Assembly (NCBI GenBank): GCA_001447805.1
Contig: CP013099.1
Coordinates: 2,799,181-2,863,180, forward strand
DNA from: Candidatus Tenderia electrophaga
GTDB taxonomy: Bacteria > Pseudomonadota > Gammaproteobacteria > Tenderiales > Tenderiaceae
Direction of reading: 5' to 3'
DNA length: 64,000 nt
Shown here: piece by piece, positions 8,593-20,485 of the stretch
How the letters are laid out: each line of letters opens with the position of its first letter
Position numbering within the stretch: the stretch's first letter is position 1
The notes under the pieces: model-generated
Told to the model about the DNA's origin: nothing
The model's input: the letters and a program-made list of their open reading frames with translations, nothing else
Database searches by the model: none
Position numbers and translations under genes: made by a program

Positions 8593-9258
8593 ATGCGACT
8601 ACCCATCGAAAACCGGCAGACGGCGGGCCAGGCCTTGGCCGACGCCCTGGGCGACTACGCCCAGCGGGATGATGTACTGATACTGGCCCTGCCGCGCGGC
8701 GGCGTGCCTGTCGCCTGCGAGGTGGCCGAGGCGCTGCAGGCGCCCTTGGACCTCATGCTGGTGCGCAAGTTGGGCACGCCGGGACAACAGGAGTTGGCCA
8801 TGGGGGCCATCGCCACCGGCGGAGCCCGGGTGATGAACCCGGACATCGTCTCCGCCCTGGCCATCGACCAACAGACCATCGACGCGGTGGCCGAACGGGA
8901 ACAACGTGAACTGGAACGTCGCCAACAGGCCTACCGCGGTGACCGACCGTTGCCGCGCATCGATGGCCGCTGCGTCATCCTGGTGGACGACGGCGTGGCC
9001 ACCGGTGCCACCATGCGCGCCGCCGTTGCCGCCCTGCGCCAACAACAACCGGCGCGCGTGGTGGTGGCCGTGCCCATCGCCCCCGCCGAGACGGTGGCCA
9101 AGATGGAACAGGGGGCCGATGAAGTAGTTTGTCTGGAGACCCCGGAGCCGTTCATAGCCATTGGCCGGTGGTACGCCGACTTCCCCCAGCTCAGCGATGC
9201 AGAGGTACGCCAACAATTGGCACGCCTGTGGGACAAAGAGACCGAGGCAACGACATGA
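8593..9258 (+). CDS. Phosphoribosyltransferase-domain protein
   Basis: The 221-residue product has a type I phosphoribosyltransferase fold. The PRPP-binding loop is VILVDDGVATGATM (about residues 129-142), and LPRGGVPVACEVAEAL near residue 35 is typical of this orphan family. The base or acceptor used is unknown. AGGAGG precedes the ATG. Its stop overlaps the next start by four bases (ATGA), and the third gene of the set is a PRPP synthetase, so the three probably form one operon that makes and uses PRPP. Confidence 0.85.
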   Translation: MRLPIENRQTAGQALADALGDYAQRDDVLILALPRGGVPVACEVAEALQAPLDLMLVRKLGTPGQQELAMGAIATGGARVMNPDIVSALAIDQQTIDAVAEREQRELERRQQAYRGDRPLPRIDGRCVILVDDGVATGATMRAAVAALRQQQPARVVVAVPIAPAETVAKMEQGADEVVCLETPEPFIAIGRWYADFPQLSDAEVRQQLARLWDKETEATT

Positions 9259-9926
9259 GCAGACCCGACATCACCCCCGAGGAAGTCATCATCCAGACCG
9301 AGGACGCCCAGCTCAGCGGCAACTTGACGGTACCCGCGGATGCCGTCGGCCTGGTCATCTTCGCCCACGGCAGCGGCAGCAGCCGCCATAGCCGGCGCAA
9401 TCGCTATGTGGCGCAGGTACTGAACCAGGCCCAACTGGGCACCTTGTTATTTGACCTGCTTACCGAGGACGAGGAGCGCATCGACAACCGCACCCGGGAG
9501 TTGCGTTTCGACATTCCACTGTTGAGCCAGCGCCTCATCGGCACCATCGACTGGACCCGCCACAACGCGGAGCTGAACGGTCTGCACATCGGTCTGTTCG
9601 GCGCCAGCACCGGCGCCGCCGCGGCCTTGAATGCCGCCGCGGCACGACCCCAGCAGGTCGGGGCGGTGGTCTCCCGGGGCGGACGCCCCGATCTGGCCGC
9701 CGACGCCCTGGCCCAGGTTAAGAGCCCCACCCTGTTGCTCGTCGGGGGCAACGATCCACAGGTCATCGAATTGAATACCCAGGCGGCGGACCAGCTGGTC
9801 GCGCCCCATACCCTCCACATCGTGCCCGGGGCCACTCATCTATTCGAAGAGCCGGGCAAGTTGGAAGAGGTGGCCGGTCTGGCGCGGGACTGGCTGCGGC
9901 GCTACCTGGTCCGGAATGAACACTGA
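9255..9926 (+). CDS. Alpha/beta hydrolase (dienelactone hydrolase-like)
   Basis: The 223-residue protein is an alpha/beta hydrolase. The oxyanion segment is [13 protein letters not shown], the nucleophile elbow is [12 protein letters not shown] with the Ser near residue 117, and the catalytic His is in [10 protein letters not shown] near the C-terminus, with an Asp in VGGNDPQVI. The substrate is not known. I chose ATG 9255 because it forms an ATGA overlap with the upstream gene; an upstream extension in this frame only shadows that gene. The downstream PRPP synthetase start lies inside this gene, giving tight translational coupling. Confidence 0.85.
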   Translation: MSRPDITPEEVIIQTEDAQLSGNLTVPADAVGLVIFAHGSGSSRHSRRNRYVAQVLNQAQLGTLLFDLLTEDEERIDNRTRELRFDIPLLSQRLIGTIDWTRHNAELNGLHIGLFGASTGAAAALNAAAARPQQVGAVVSRGGRPDLAADALAQVKSPTLLLVGGNDPQVIELNTQAADQLVAPHTLHIVPGATHLFEEPGKLEEVAGLARDWLRRYLVRNEH

Positions 9927-10908
9927 GCACCCCCTCCTCTTCGCCCTGAGCGAAAGCCGGGCCTTCGGCGACCGGGTTGCCGCCACCCTGGGCCTGTCCC
10001 TGGGCGAGCACAAGGAGCGTGAATTCGAGGACGGCGAACACAAGATCCGGTCGCTGGAAAACGTGCGTAATCGCGACGTCTACGTGATCCAGTCACTCTA
10101 CAGCGACCCTGAGCGCAGCGTGAACGACAAGCTCTGCCGCCTGCTGTTCTTCCTGGGCGCCTTGCAGGATGCCTCGGCCGCGCGGGTGAGTGCGGTCCTG
10201 CCCTACCTCTGTTATGCGCGTAAGGACAGAAAGACCAAGCCGCGTGACCCGGTGACCACGCGCTATCTGGCCCAGCTGCTGGAGTCCATGGGGACGCACC
10301 GGGTAGTCGCCCTGGAGGTGCACAATCCCGCCGCGTTTCAAAACGCCTTGCGCTGCCGCAGCGATCATCTCGAGGCGCGCCGGCTATGGGTGGACCACTT
10401 CGCCCCACGGCTGGCGGAGCGTTCGGTGGTAGTGGTCTCACCGGATGTCGGCGGCGCCAAACGGGCCGAGGCGTTTCGTCAGATGCTGTCCCGACGCCTG
10501 GCGCGCGAGGCCGACATGGCCTTTCTGGAAAAATACCGCAGCGCGGGCGAGATAAGCGGTCAGGCGGTGGTGGGCGATATCCACGACAAGGTGGCCATCA
10601 TCGTCGATGACCTGATCAGTAGCGGCAGCACCCTGGTGCGGGCCGCGCGCGCCTGCCGCGCGGCCGGCGCCCGCGAAGTCCATGCCGCCGCCAGCCATGG
10701 CCTATTCGTCGGTGACGCAGATCAAACCCTGACCGAGCCGGCATTGGATCAGTTGGTCATCACCAATACCATCCCGCCGTTTCGCCTCACGGCCAAGGCG
10801 ATCCAAGACAAGTTGACCGTGTTGGACGCCGCCCCGCTCTTCGCCGAGGCCATCAGGCGCATCCACAATGGCGCCTCCCTGGTCGAGCTGGTGGAGGACA
10901 ATGCCTAG
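9916..10908 (+). CDS. prs: Ribose-phosphate pyrophosphokinase-like protein
   Basis: The 330-residue protein resembles PRPP synthetase, which makes 5-phosphoribosyl diphosphate from ribose 5-phosphate and ATP. The PRPP loop [19 protein letters not shown] is near residues 227-245, and the ATP-site segment [18 protein letters not shown] is near 95-112. The region around [14 protein letters not shown] differs from the DLHAGQIQGFF of housekeeping Prs, so this is likely a divergent paralogue of the kind found in such stress clusters. It overlaps the hydrolase gene by 11 bases. Confidence 0.82.
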   Translation: MNTEHPLLFALSESRAFGDRVAATLGLSLGEHKEREFEDGEHKIRSLENVRNRDVYVIQSLYSDPERSVNDKLCRLLFFLGALQDASAARVSAVLPYLCYARKDRKTKPRDPVTTRYLAQLLESMGTHRVVALEVHNPAAFQNALRCRSDHLEARRLWVDHFAPRLAERSVVVVSPDVGGAKRAEAFRQMLSRRLAREADMAFLEKYRSAGEISGQAVVGDIHDKVAIIVDDLISSGSTLVRAARACRAAGAREVHAAASHGLFVGDADQTLTEPALDQLVITNTIPPFRLTAKAIQDKLTVLDAAPLFAEAIRRIHNGASLVELVEDNA

Positions 10909-10945
10909 AAACGGGCTGTGGCCGCGCCAGAGCGCCTGTTAATGC

Positions 10946-11974
10946 TTAACTGGCATCGATGTGATGCAGCGCCAGCTCGAGATAATCGCGGGCGCGAGTG
11001 CGCCACTTGTCGTGATCATCGACCGTGTCATCGTCCGTATGCCAGATCGCCAGTGTAGCGCGCAGACAGGCGCGATAAACCGTATAGAACCGCATCAGGT
11101 CGGCCTCGGACCGGTCACCGCTGACATCGATGTAATAGTTCAGCACCCGCGCGCCGAGGGCGGGGGCGCCCAGGCGTTCGCATTCCAGAGCCAGGTAGGC
11201 CAACTCATCCAGGGGATCCAGGATGCGCAGGTCGCGATTGAACTCGAGGCAATCAATCACCACCGGCTCTGCGATCAAGCAGATGTGTTCGGGGCGCAAA
11301 TCCCCATGCCCCTCTACCAGGCGGGCCTGTTGCGCACGGCGCATCAGCAACACCGCCCGCTCGCGGATAAAACCGCGCTGCCAGTCAGCCAGGCGCTTGA
11401 GTTGCGTCATAGGCAATCCATACTCGGCCTGGCCTAAGACGTCGAGATTGGCTTCAATATCCGCCGCGAAGCGCTGCACATAGGCGTCCGGCGCCATGGC
11501 CACACTCGCCGCACGATGCCGATAAAAATCCGCCAGTAATCGGCATACGCCGATGAGGTCCGCGCCCTTCACGGTGTTGTCCAGGATGGCCGCATCCAGC
11601 ATCCGCGCCGCCGGCAGACGCCGCATCTTCACCAGCCAATCGACGACCTGCCCCGCCGGCGCCAACATCAAGCTGCCATCGGCTTGCCGGCGCAGCGCAA
11701 CGACGCCGAGATAGACACCATTGGCCAGGCGGCGATTGAGTTCGACCTCACACTCGCAGTCGCGGCGCCTGAGCTCAAGGGTACTGAAATCGAGAAAATC
11801 GTAGCGCACCGGCTTTTTGAGTTTGTAGACAAACTCTTCGCCCAGGAACACCCAGGACATGTGGGTCTCCTTCACCTCGACGCGTCCCGGTGGCGCCATG
11901 TAGGCCTGGGGACCACGCAATGCCGCCACCTTGTCTTCAATGGAGGGGTCGGAGAACTGTGCCGATCGATTCAT
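10946..11974 (-). CDS. Aminoglycoside phosphotransferase-like kinase
   Basis: The 342-residue protein has the choline/aminoglycoside kinase fold. The nucleotide-binding lysine lies in EEFVYKLKKPVRYDF, the catalytic loop is EGHGDLRPEHICL (HxD with His instead of the usual Asn five residues on), and the metal-binding Asp is in PVVIDCLEFN. Related proteins are often fused to a P-loop kinase domain; that part is absent here. The substrate is unknown, and I see no reason to predict antibiotic resistance. It is convergent with prs, 37 bases away. Confidence 0.8.
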   Translation of the reverse strand: MNRSAQFSDPSIEDKVAALRGPQAYMAPPGRVEVKETHMSWVFLGEEFVYKLKKPVRYDFLDFSTLELRRRDCECEVELNRRLANGVYLGVVALRRQADGSLMLAPAGQVVDWLVKMRRLPAARMLDAAILDNTVKGADLIGVCRLLADFYRHRAASVAMAPDAYVQRFAADIEANLDVLGQAEYGLPMTQLKRLADWQRGFIRERAVLLMRRAQQARLVEGHGDLRPEHICLIAEPVVIDCLEFNRDLRILDPLDELAYLALECERLGAPALGARVLNYYIDVSGDRSEADLMRFYTVYRACLRATLAIWHTDDDTVDDHDKWRTRARDYLELALHHIDAS

Positions 11975-12227
11975 ACAGGGATTTCACCGCAGCGCTGATT
12001 CAGTAGAGCAATAAACAAAGCCGCCGGAGGGCGCATTGATTTTCCGCAATCCCGGCACCGGGCGACGGGCGATTGAAATTTTTCATGGAGCTCGCGTCAT
12101 GGCCGCCAACCTGGAGTGGCATCGGGCGCACAACACCACCTTTGAAGCGGCGCCCGTCCTCGCTGGCAAGTTTCGCAGCAATGTCTATGCTTGAAATTCG
12201 TTACCAATTACACGCAGGGGGGCTGCC
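11975..12227. other. Intergenic region, no clear gene
   Basis: A 31-codon frame from an ATG at 12100 to a TGA at 12195 (MAANLEWHRAHNTTFEA...) has protein-like composition but no family I recognise; it may be a gene remnant. The rest shows no terminator or RNA I can identify. Confidence 0.3.
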
Positions 12228-13190
12228 ATGAATCATCTCGTACGCTGGATAGTTGTGTTCTTAGGCTTAAGCATGACCTCCGCGCTGCTGCTGCGGCCGG
12301 CAGTGGCCGGACCCGGGGCCCTGTTTCCCGAGGTCATCCCACTGCCCAATGGCTTTCAACCTGAAGGTATCGCGGCCGGGGTCGGACTGAATGTCTACGC
12401 GGGCGCCATCGGCGACGGTGCCGTGGTGCGGGCGCAGGTGCTGACCGGCGAGGTCGAGCCGGTCGTCCCGCCGCAGGCGGGAAGATCCGCTGCCGGACTG
12501 AAGTTTGACCTGCCCTACCGTCGACTGTTCGTCTCCGGGGGTGCCACCGGGCAGGCCTACGTCTACGATGCCGGCAGTGGCCTGGAGCTAGTCTCTTATC
12601 AATTGGGGCCGGCAAGCGGGAGTTTCATCAACGATGTGGTGATCACTCGCCGCGGCGCCTATTTCACTGATTCATTCCGCCCCGTGCTATACCGCCTACC
12701 CTTTTCCGTGGGCGGCGCACTGCCCACCCCCTCGGATGCACAAGAGATCGCCCTGGGCGGCGATTTCGTCCAGGTTCCCGGCGCCTTTAATGCCAACGGC
12801 ATCGCGGCCATAGGCGCTGGCAAAGAATTATTGCTGATCAATAGCACCACGGGAATTCTGTATAAGGTCGATCCAGACACCGGCGTTGCCACCGAGGTGG
12901 ATCTGGGCGGTGCCACACTGAACGGCGGCGACGGCATCTGGCTACGCGGCCACACCCTCTACGTGGTGCAGAACGCCTTGAACCAAGTCACGCTGGTGAA
13001 ACTCTCGGGCAAATACGAGCGCGGCGATGTCATCAATGTCATCACCTCCGCGGCACTGCGTTTTCCCACCACGGTGACCGGCACGGGGCCTTATCTCTAC
13101 GTCGTCAACGCGCGCTTCAATGAAGTCGCTCCGGGCACGGCCGGACCGACGGATGAGTTCGAGATCGTGCGTCTGCCCCGGCTGCGTTGA
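12228..13190 (+). CDS. Secreted beta-propeller protein (SMP-30/gluconolactonase-like)
   Basis: The 320-residue protein begins with a signal peptide (hydrophobic stretch about residues 6-26, with a likely cleavage after AVAG). The rest is made of repeated beta-blade segments such as YVYDAGSGLELVSY, LYRLPFSVGG and ILYKVDPDTGVATEVDL, as in six-bladed SMP-30/NHL-type propellers. It is probably periplasmic or secreted. The family includes lactonases and many non-enzymatic binding proteins, and no metal-ligand set is obvious, so the function is open. The start is preceded by a run of six G residues acting as Shine-Dalgarno. It stands alone. Confidence 0.75.
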   Translation: MNHLVRWIVVFLGLSMTSALLLRPAVAGPGALFPEVIPLPNGFQPEGIAAGVGLNVYAGAIGDGAVVRAQVLTGEVEPVVPPQAGRSAAGLKFDLPYRRLFVSGGATGQAYVYDAGSGLELVSYQLGPASGSFINDVVITRRGAYFTDSFRPVLYRLPFSVGGALPTPSDAQEIALGGDFVQVPGAFNANGIAAIGAGKELLLINSTTGILYKVDPDTGVATEVDLGGATLNGGDGIWLRGHTLYVVQNALNQVTLVKLSGKYERGDVINVITSAALRFPTTVTGTGPYLYVVNARFNEVAPGTAGPTDEFEIVRLPRLR

Positions 13191-13357
13191 GCGACGGATC
13201 GTCCCTTGGTCCAGTGAGAGTTATTGTTTCGACAAATCTAGGATTTTAATTGCTGACCGCGACCACAAAGAAATCAAGGCAAAGCGGGCTGGCGTTTGCG
13301 CACGACCGGCCAGGGGGTGACGAAATAATCCCTCTGTCCCCATTCGCCCGAAGAACC

Positions 13358-13771
13358 AATAAAAAAGCCCTGCTGTCTTCCAGCAGAGCCTCTATTGTAT
13401 ATGGCGCGCCCGGCACGATTATTCGCTAAGCTCACCCTGGCGGGCCAGCATCGCTGACGCGCTGCTGTTCTCCTTCGCTACCGCTCAGTCGTCGAACGTC
13501 ACTGAATATATATGTCGCACGTTCGAACCGTGCCGCGGGGGCAATAAAAAGGCCCTGCTGTCTTCCAGCAGAGCCTCTATTGTATATGGCGCGCCCGGCA
13601 CGATTATTCGCTAAGCTCACCCTGGCGGGCCAGCATCGCTGACGCGCTGCTGTTCTCCTTCGCTATCGCTCAGTCGTCGAACGTCACTGAATATATATGT
13701 CGCACGTTCGAACCGTGCCGCGGGGGCAATAAAAAGGCCCTGCTGTCTTCCAGCAGAGCCTCTATTGTATA
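13358..13771. repeat. Tandem 185-bp repeats containing tRNA-Arg 3' ends and terminators
   Basis: Two full 185-bp units start at 13358 and 13543 and a third, partial unit at 13728 runs into the real tRNA-Arg; the copies differ at only a few positions. Each unit begins with the tRNA terminator hairpin and the last 19 bases of tRNA-Arg up to CGGCACGATT. It then has ATTCG, a conserved core including GCTGTTCTCC and CGCTCAGTCGTCGAACG, and finally an inverted copy of the tRNA T-arm (GCACGTTCGAACCGTGC). The ends of each unit are thus imperfect inverted repeats. On the tRNA strand the units lie directly downstream of the tRNA. The preceding 13191-13357 shows nothing recognisable. Confidence 0.9.
13736..13760 (-). 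terminator. Terminator of tRNA-Arg
   Basis: On the minus strand a stem GGCTCTGCTG pairs with CAGCAGGGCC around a GAAGA loop and is followed by TTTTTATT. It begins 12 bases after the CCA end. Copies lie at 13551-13575 and 13366-13390 inside the tandem repeats. Confidence 0.85.
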
Positions 13772-13848
13772 TGGCGCGCCCGGCACGATTCGAACGTGCG
13801 ACCGCCTGGTTCGTAGCCAGGTACTCTATCCAGCTGAGCTACGGGCGC
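13772..13848 (-). tRNA. tRNA-Arg (anticodon ACG)
   Basis: The minus strand folds as a 77-base tRNA: acceptor GCGCCCG pairs with CGGGCGC followed by encoded CCA. The D-arm is AGCTCAGCTGGATAGAGT, the anticodon loop CTACGAA gives anticodon ACG, and the T-loop is TTCGAAT. Position next to tRNA-Ser and csrA matches gammaproteobacterial synteny. Confidence 0.96.
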
Positions 13849-13864
13849 TTATATAAGGGCGGGG

Positions 13865-13893
13865 ATTATCCCGTCTATGGCGCTGACTGTCAA
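13865..13893 (-). promoter_or_regulatory. Sigma70 promoter of tRNA-Arg
   Basis: Reading on the minus strand, TTGACA and GATAAT are separated by 17 bases, followed by a GC-rich stretch typical of stable-RNA discriminators. The -10 element is 17 bases upstream of the tRNA. Confidence 0.75.
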
Positions 13894-13974
13894 GATAACC
13901 GCCTGAAAGGGGTAAACATCCCGACGTTAAATATGGCACGGAGCGGGATCACCGGCCTGCGGCTTCCAGTGTCA

Positions 13975-14017
13975 CGACACTATTCTCTCGCTGGCGCTCG
14001 GTCGTCACAGCGCTTGA
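13975..14017. repeat. Degenerate copy of the tRNA-linked repeat core
   Basis: The stretch with CTATTCTCTCGCTGGCGCTC and then GGTCGTCACAG parallels the core of the tRNA-Arg repeats and of the unit at 40751. It lies between tRNA-Ser and tRNA-Arg, downstream of tRNA-Ser on its strand. No tRNA 3'-end fragment or terminator copy is obvious beside it. Confidence 0.5.
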
Positions 14018-14098
14018 TTTATAACATCGATGTTTCGGATCCCGCGCTTGCGGGCAACACCGGCGCCGTGCTCCGGCCACTTACATCCAATATCAAAA

Positions 14099-14189
14099 TG
14101 GCGGAGAGAGAGGGATTCGAACCCTCGATGGGCTTTTGACCCATACTCCCTTAGCAGGGGAGCGCCTTCGGCCACTCGGCCATCTCTCC
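14099..14189 (-). tRNA. tRNA-Ser (anticodon GCT)
   Basis: This 91-base class II tRNA on the minus strand has acceptor GGAGAGA paired with TCTCTCC and an encoded CCA. It has a long variable arm (GGGAGTATGGGTC...) and anticodon loop CTGCTAA, anticodon GCT. It lies between csrA and tRNA-Arg as in many gammaproteobacteria. Confidence 0.96.
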
Positions 14190-14201
14190 GTAAAGTGGGG
14201 A

Positions 14202-14230
14202 ATTATACCTGATGCAGTTTGGATTCCGAA
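14202..14230 (-). promoter_or_regulatory. Promoter of tRNA-Ser
   Basis: On the minus strand a perfect TATAAT lies 12 bases upstream of the tRNA. The matching -35 position 17 bases away is a weak TTCGGA. Confidence 0.6.
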
Positions 14231-14350
14231 CCCGGAAACCGAGCGAAATGCGTTAAACCAAAGCATCCCTCCATACGAGGGCGTAAGGATACCGTTTGAC
14301 GCTGTGATCGTAAAGTATCTTGTTATTTATTAAGGCTGATTTGGAAAATT

Positions 14351-14584
14351 TCAGGAATTGCCGGAGGCATCCTGGGCGTCCGACTGATCGCCGGCTAGAG
14401 AGGGGTTTGGCGCTTCGCCTTTTTCCTGCTGGATGCGCTGATAGATCTCTTCACGGTGGACCGAGACTTCTTTCGGGGCATTCACGCCGATACGCACCTG
14501 GTTACCTTTTACGCCGAGCACGGTAACGGTAACGTTATCTCCTATGATCAGCGTTTCTCCTACACGCCGGGTCAAAATCAGCAT
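14351..14584 (-). CDS. csrA: Carbon storage regulator CsrA
   Basis: The 77-residue RNA-binding protein begins [16 protein letters not shown] and contains [19 protein letters not shown], both diagnostic of CsrA. As a dimer it binds GGA motifs in mRNA leaders and controls translation of carbon-storage, motility and biofilm genes. The tail after residue 62 is longer and more acidic than in E. coli (61 aa), as is common in this class. AGGAGA precedes the ATG. Confidence 0.97.
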   Translation of the reverse strand: MLILTRRVGETLIIGDNVTVTVLGVKGNQVRIGVNAPKEVSVHREEIYQRIQQEKGEAPNPSLAGDQSDAQDASGNS

Positions 14585-14775
14585 ATCGGTCTCCTTGTCT
14601 ACATGTTCCTGTAGGTCCTTCCGTCAAGCATTTCGACTCGACCAGGCAGTCCCTACCCGTCATGCATAAGTTATCGACCGAGGATTTGAGAACTGTAGAA
14701 AAAGCCAATAATTCAACACCCTGCGTCAAATGTCCGCCGTGAGCAACAGACACATAAAAATAACATATTGATTTA

Positions 14776-15996
14776 TTATGATTTATTCTCTAGCCCAAAG
14801 GCGCTGTGCAACGCCCGCACACCTAATTCGAGGTATTTTTCGTCGACGACGACTGAGATTTTGATCTCGGAGGTGGAGATCATGCGGATGTTAATCCCTT
14901 CATTGGCCAGGGCCTCGAACATGGTGCCAGCGATGCCGGCATGTGAGCGCATGCCCACACCGACCAGGGAGATTTTGACGATCTTGTTGTCGCCGCTGAC
15001 TTCGCGCGCGCCCAGTTCCTGCTTGATCTGCTCCAGAATGGACAGCGCCTTGTCATAATCGTTGCGGTGCACGGTGAAGGTAAAGTCGGTGGTGCCGTCG
15101 ACGCCGACATTCTGGATGATCATGTCGACTTCGATGTTGGCCTTGCCGATGGGGCTGAGAATCTTCGAGGCCACCCCGGGTTGGTCGGGCACGCCGACAA
15201 TGGTCAGCTTGGCCTCGTCGCGATTAAAGGCGATTCCGGAAATCAGCGCTTCTTCCATTCCCTCTTCCTCATAGCTAATCAGGGTGCCTTCACCCTCTTC
15301 GAAACTGGACAGTACCCGCAGGGGTACATTGTATTTGCCGGCGAATTCCACCGAGCGTATCTGCAACACCTTGGAACCGAGACTGGCCATCTCCAGCATC
15401 TCTTCGAAGGTGATGCGTTCCAGGCGCCGGGCCTCGGGCACGACACGGGGGTCGGTGGTATAGACGCCGTCCACATCGGTGTAGATCTGACATTCCTCGG
15501 CCTTAAGCGCCGCGGCCAAGGCCACCGCCGTGGTATCGGAACCGCCGCGTCCCAGGGTGGTGATATTGCCTTCTTCATCCATGCCCTGAAAACCGGCCAC
15601 CACCACCACGCGGCCTTGGTCCAGATCGTGGCGGATACGCTTGTTATCGATGTCGAGGATGCGCGCCTTGTTGTGCATGTTGTCGGTGCGGATGTGCACC
15701 TGATGGCCCGTGTAAGAGCGTGCCGGACAACGGCGTTTGTTCAGCGCCATGCTCAGCAGGGCGATGCTGACCTGCTCGCCGGTGGAGAGCAGCACATCCA
15801 GCTCGCGCGGCACGGGGGTGTCCTGGATGGCCTTCGCCAGTGCCACCAGGCGGTTGGTCTCGCCGCTCATGGCGGAGACCACCACCACCACGTCGTGACC
15901 CTTGTCGCGCCAGCTCTTGACCTTGTCGGCCACCGCCTCGATGCGCTCGATGCTGCCCACCGAGGTGCCGCCGTATTTTTGTACGATTAACGCCAT
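14776..15996 (-). CDS. lysC: Aspartate kinase
   Basis: The 406-residue cytoplasmic enzyme phosphorylates L-aspartate, the first step to lysine, threonine and methionine. The N-terminus [14 protein letters not shown] is the kinase signature. [14 protein letters not shown] and [14 protein letters not shown] mark the two C-terminal ACT domains that bind feedback-inhibiting amino acids. No homoserine dehydrogenase fusion is present. It lies between alaS and csrA, as in pseudomonads. No lysine riboswitch is visible in the 73 bases between it and alaS. Confidence 0.97.
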   Translation of the reverse strand: MALIVQKYGGTSVGSIERIEAVADKVKSWRDKGHDVVVVVSAMSGETNRLVALAKAIQDTPVPRELDVLLSTGEQVSIALLSMALNKRRCPARSYTGHQVHIRTDNMHNKARILDIDNKRIRHDLDQGRVVVVAGFQGMDEEGNITTLGRGGSDTTAVALAAALKAEECQIYTDVDGVYTTDPRVVPEARRLERITFEEMLEMASLGSKVLQIRSVEFAGKYNVPLRVLSSFEEGEGTLISYEEEGMEEALISGIAFNRDEAKLTIVGVPDQPGVASKILSPIGKANIEVDMIIQNVGVDGTTDFTFTVHRNDYDKALSILEQIKQELGAREVSGDNKIVKISLVGVGMRSHAGIAGTMFEALANEGINIRMISTSEIKISVVVDEKYLELGVRALHSAFGLENKS

Positions 15997-16069
15997 GCCG
16001 TTCTACTTCTGGGAAAGGGCGTGATCATACTCAAGTCGTGGCAAGAAATCATCTGAGTCAAAGCGAGTC

Positions 16070-18691
<2,622 letters not shown>

Positions 18692-18701
18692 TGCTTACTT
18701 G

Positions 18702-19154
18702 TTAATCCCAATCGTCCTGTTTCATGGCGCCGTTGATGTGTTCCGACTCAAAGCCACGGTATTGCAGAAACCGCATCTGCCGGGCGCGCTCCTCGAAACT
18801 CTCGGGCAGGGCCGGACCGAAGCGTTTTTGCCGCACCTGCGCCGCCAGCGTATGCCAGTGCCGCTCATGCAGATAACGATGGATGGTGTCGTCGTCGATC
18901 CGGTGCTCGCGCAGGTCCCGCCGCAGCCGCACCGGGCCAAGGCCCTTCGCCACCTTGGCGCGCACGTAGCTCTCGGCAAAGCGCTCATCCGAGAGCAAGT
19001 TGTCGGCCTGCAATTCGGCCACCACCGCGTCGATGGTATCGGGATCGAAATCCCGCGCCAGCAATTTTCGACACAGCTCTTGGCACGAGTGTTCACGCCG
19101 GCTCAGCAGTCTCACCGCCGCCGCCTGACATTGCTGCTTCTGAGAATCCGACAT
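18702..19154 (-). CDS. recX: Regulatory protein RecX
   Basis: The 150-residue protein inhibits RecA filament extension. It is built of RecX-type helical repeats; AVRLLSRREHSCQELCRKL and DERFAESYVRAKVAKGLGP are conserved. It lies downstream of recA on the same strand, with a terminator between them that would limit its expression relative to recA, as in other proteobacteria. It ends ten bases before alaS. Confidence 0.93.
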   Translation of the reverse strand: MSDSQKQQCQAAAVRLLSRREHSCQELCRKLLARDFDPDTIDAVVAELQADNLLSDERFAESYVRAKVAKGLGPVRLRRDLREHRIDDDTIHRYLHERHWHTLAAQVRQKRFGPALPESFEERARQMRFLQYRGFESEHINGAMKQDDWD

Positions 19155-19290
19155 CCGTGACTAGATTTAGCGCCTCGCCTTGCCGCCGATGGTAGAGAAA
19201 TCTCCCCTATTAGGCAAGCGACGCGGAGCTAAGTTCTTGATCTCGCGAATCGCCACGGCGTGTTGCCGGCGGTGGCGTGAAGGCACAAAG

Positions 19291-19316
19291 AAAAACGCCC
19301 GCAAAAGGGCGTTTTT
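19291..19316 (-). terminator. recA terminator
   Basis: A perfect stem AAAAACGCCC / GGGCGTTTTT around a short loop lies 33 bases after the recA stop. It ends in a T-run on the minus strand; partial read-through would feed recX. Confidence 0.9.
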
Positions 19317-19348
19317 GACCAACGGACAGACACTGCACCTCAAGGGCT

Positions 19349-20389
19349 TCAGGCTTCCACCTCTTCCTCGATCGGCGCCTCCTTCTGGGCGGGTTTGGCG
19401 CTGACCACTAATTTAGTGCGGATCTTGTCCTCGATATCCCGGGCGATCTCGGGGTTCTCCTTGAGGAAGTTGCGCACATTGTCTTTGCCCTGACCGATGC
19501 GATTGCCGTCGTAGCTGTACCAGGCACCGGACTTTTCCACAAAACCTTCCTTGACGCCGATATCGATGATTTCACCCTCGCGGGACACGCCCTCGCCGTA
19601 GAGGATGTCAAATTCGACCTGCTTGAAGGGCGGCGCCACCTTGTTCTTGACCACCTTGACGCGGGTCTCATTCCCCAATACGTCGTCGCCCTTCTTGATG
19701 GCGCCGATGCGGCGGATGTCGAGACGCACGGAGGAGTAGAATTTGAGCGCATTACCGCCGGTGGTGGTTTCGGGGCTGCCGAACATGACGCCGATCTTCA
19801 TACGAATCTGGTTGATGAAGATCACTAGGGTGTTGGAGCGTTTGATATTGGCGGTGAGTTTACGCAGCGCCTGCGACATCAGGCGCGCCTGCAGGCCGAC
19901 GTGGGAATCGCCCATGTCGCCTTCGATCTCGGCCTTGGGCGTCAGGGCGGCGACCGAGTCGATTACCACCACGTCCACGGCGCCGGAACGCACCAGCATG
20001 TCGGTGATCTCCAGCGCCTGTTCACCGGTGTCGGGCTGCGACACCAACAACTCGTCCATATCGACCCCCAGCTTCTCGGCATATTGGGGATCCAGGGCAT
20101 GCTCGGCGTCAACGAAGGCCGCCGTGCCGCCGAGCTTTTGCGCCTCGGCCACCACCTGGAGAGTGAGGGTGGTTTTGCCGGAGGACTCCGGGCCGTAGAC
20201 CTCCACCACCCGGCCGCGGGGCAAACCACCAATGCCCAGGGCGATGTCCAGTCCCAGGGAGCCGGTGGATACGGCGTCGATATTGCGCACCACGCCCTCG
20301 TCGCCCATGCGCATGATGGAGCCCTTACCGTATTGGCGTTCGATCTGGCCCAGCGCCGCATTCAGCGCCTTACGCTTGTTATCATCCAT
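19349..20389 (-). CDS. recA: Recombinase RecA
   Basis: The 346-residue ATPase drives homologous recombination and LexA self-cleavage. It shows Walker [11 protein letters not shown], the DNA-binding loop 2 around [20 protein letters not shown], and the C-terminal EIEDKIR-like helix with an acidic end. I chose ATG 20389, which has GGGGAG five bases upstream; a GTG two codons earlier is in frame. Regulation is by the LexA box and promoter directly upstream. Confidence 0.98.
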   Translation of the reverse strand: MDDNKRKALNAALGQIERQYGKGSIMRMGDEGVVRNIDAVSTGSLGLDIALGIGGLPRGRVVEVYGPESSGKTTLTLQVVAEAQKLGGTAAFVDAEHALDPQYAEKLGVDMDELLVSQPDTGEQALEITDMLVRSGAVDVVVIDSVAALTPKAEIEGDMGDSHVGLQARLMSQALRKLTANIKRSNTLVIFINQIRMKIGVMFGSPETTTGGNALKFYSSVRLDIRRIGAIKKGDDVLGNETRVKVVKNKVAPPFKQVEFDILYGEGVSREGEIIDIGVKEGFVEKSGAWYSYDGNRIGQGKDNVRNFLKENPEIARDIEDKIRTKLVVSAKPAQKEAPIEEEVEA

Positions 20390-20409
20390 ATTCACTCCCC
20401 GTTAATTAA

Positions 20410-20425
20410 CTGTGTAAACGTACAG
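20410..20425. promoter_or_regulatory. LexA (SOS) box of recA
   Basis: CTGT-gtaaacgt-ACAG is a perfect match to the E. coli-type CTGT-N8-ACAG operator. It lies just downstream of the recA -10 element, where bound LexA would block transcription. Confidence 0.93.
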
Positions 20426-20426
20426 T

Positions 20427-20455
20427 ACTATACAAGCAAAGCTTGCAGCTGACAA
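20427..20455 (-). promoter_or_regulatory. recA promoter
   Basis: On the minus strand TTGTCA and TATAGT are separated by 17 bases. The LexA box begins immediately after the -10 hexamer. Confidence 0.82.
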
Positions 20456-20485
20456 TGCCCTGCATTATCACATATCTGCGCCGTG

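Noticed and set aside
13765-14139. 124-codon frame across tRNA-Arg and tRNA-Ser
   Set aside because: It runs through two tRNA genes; the ARFERAT-like string is just a translated tRNA.
14776-16069. Lysine riboswitch for lysC
   Set aside because: Only 73 bases separate lysC from alaS, too short for the aptamer, and no aptamer-like stems are visible.
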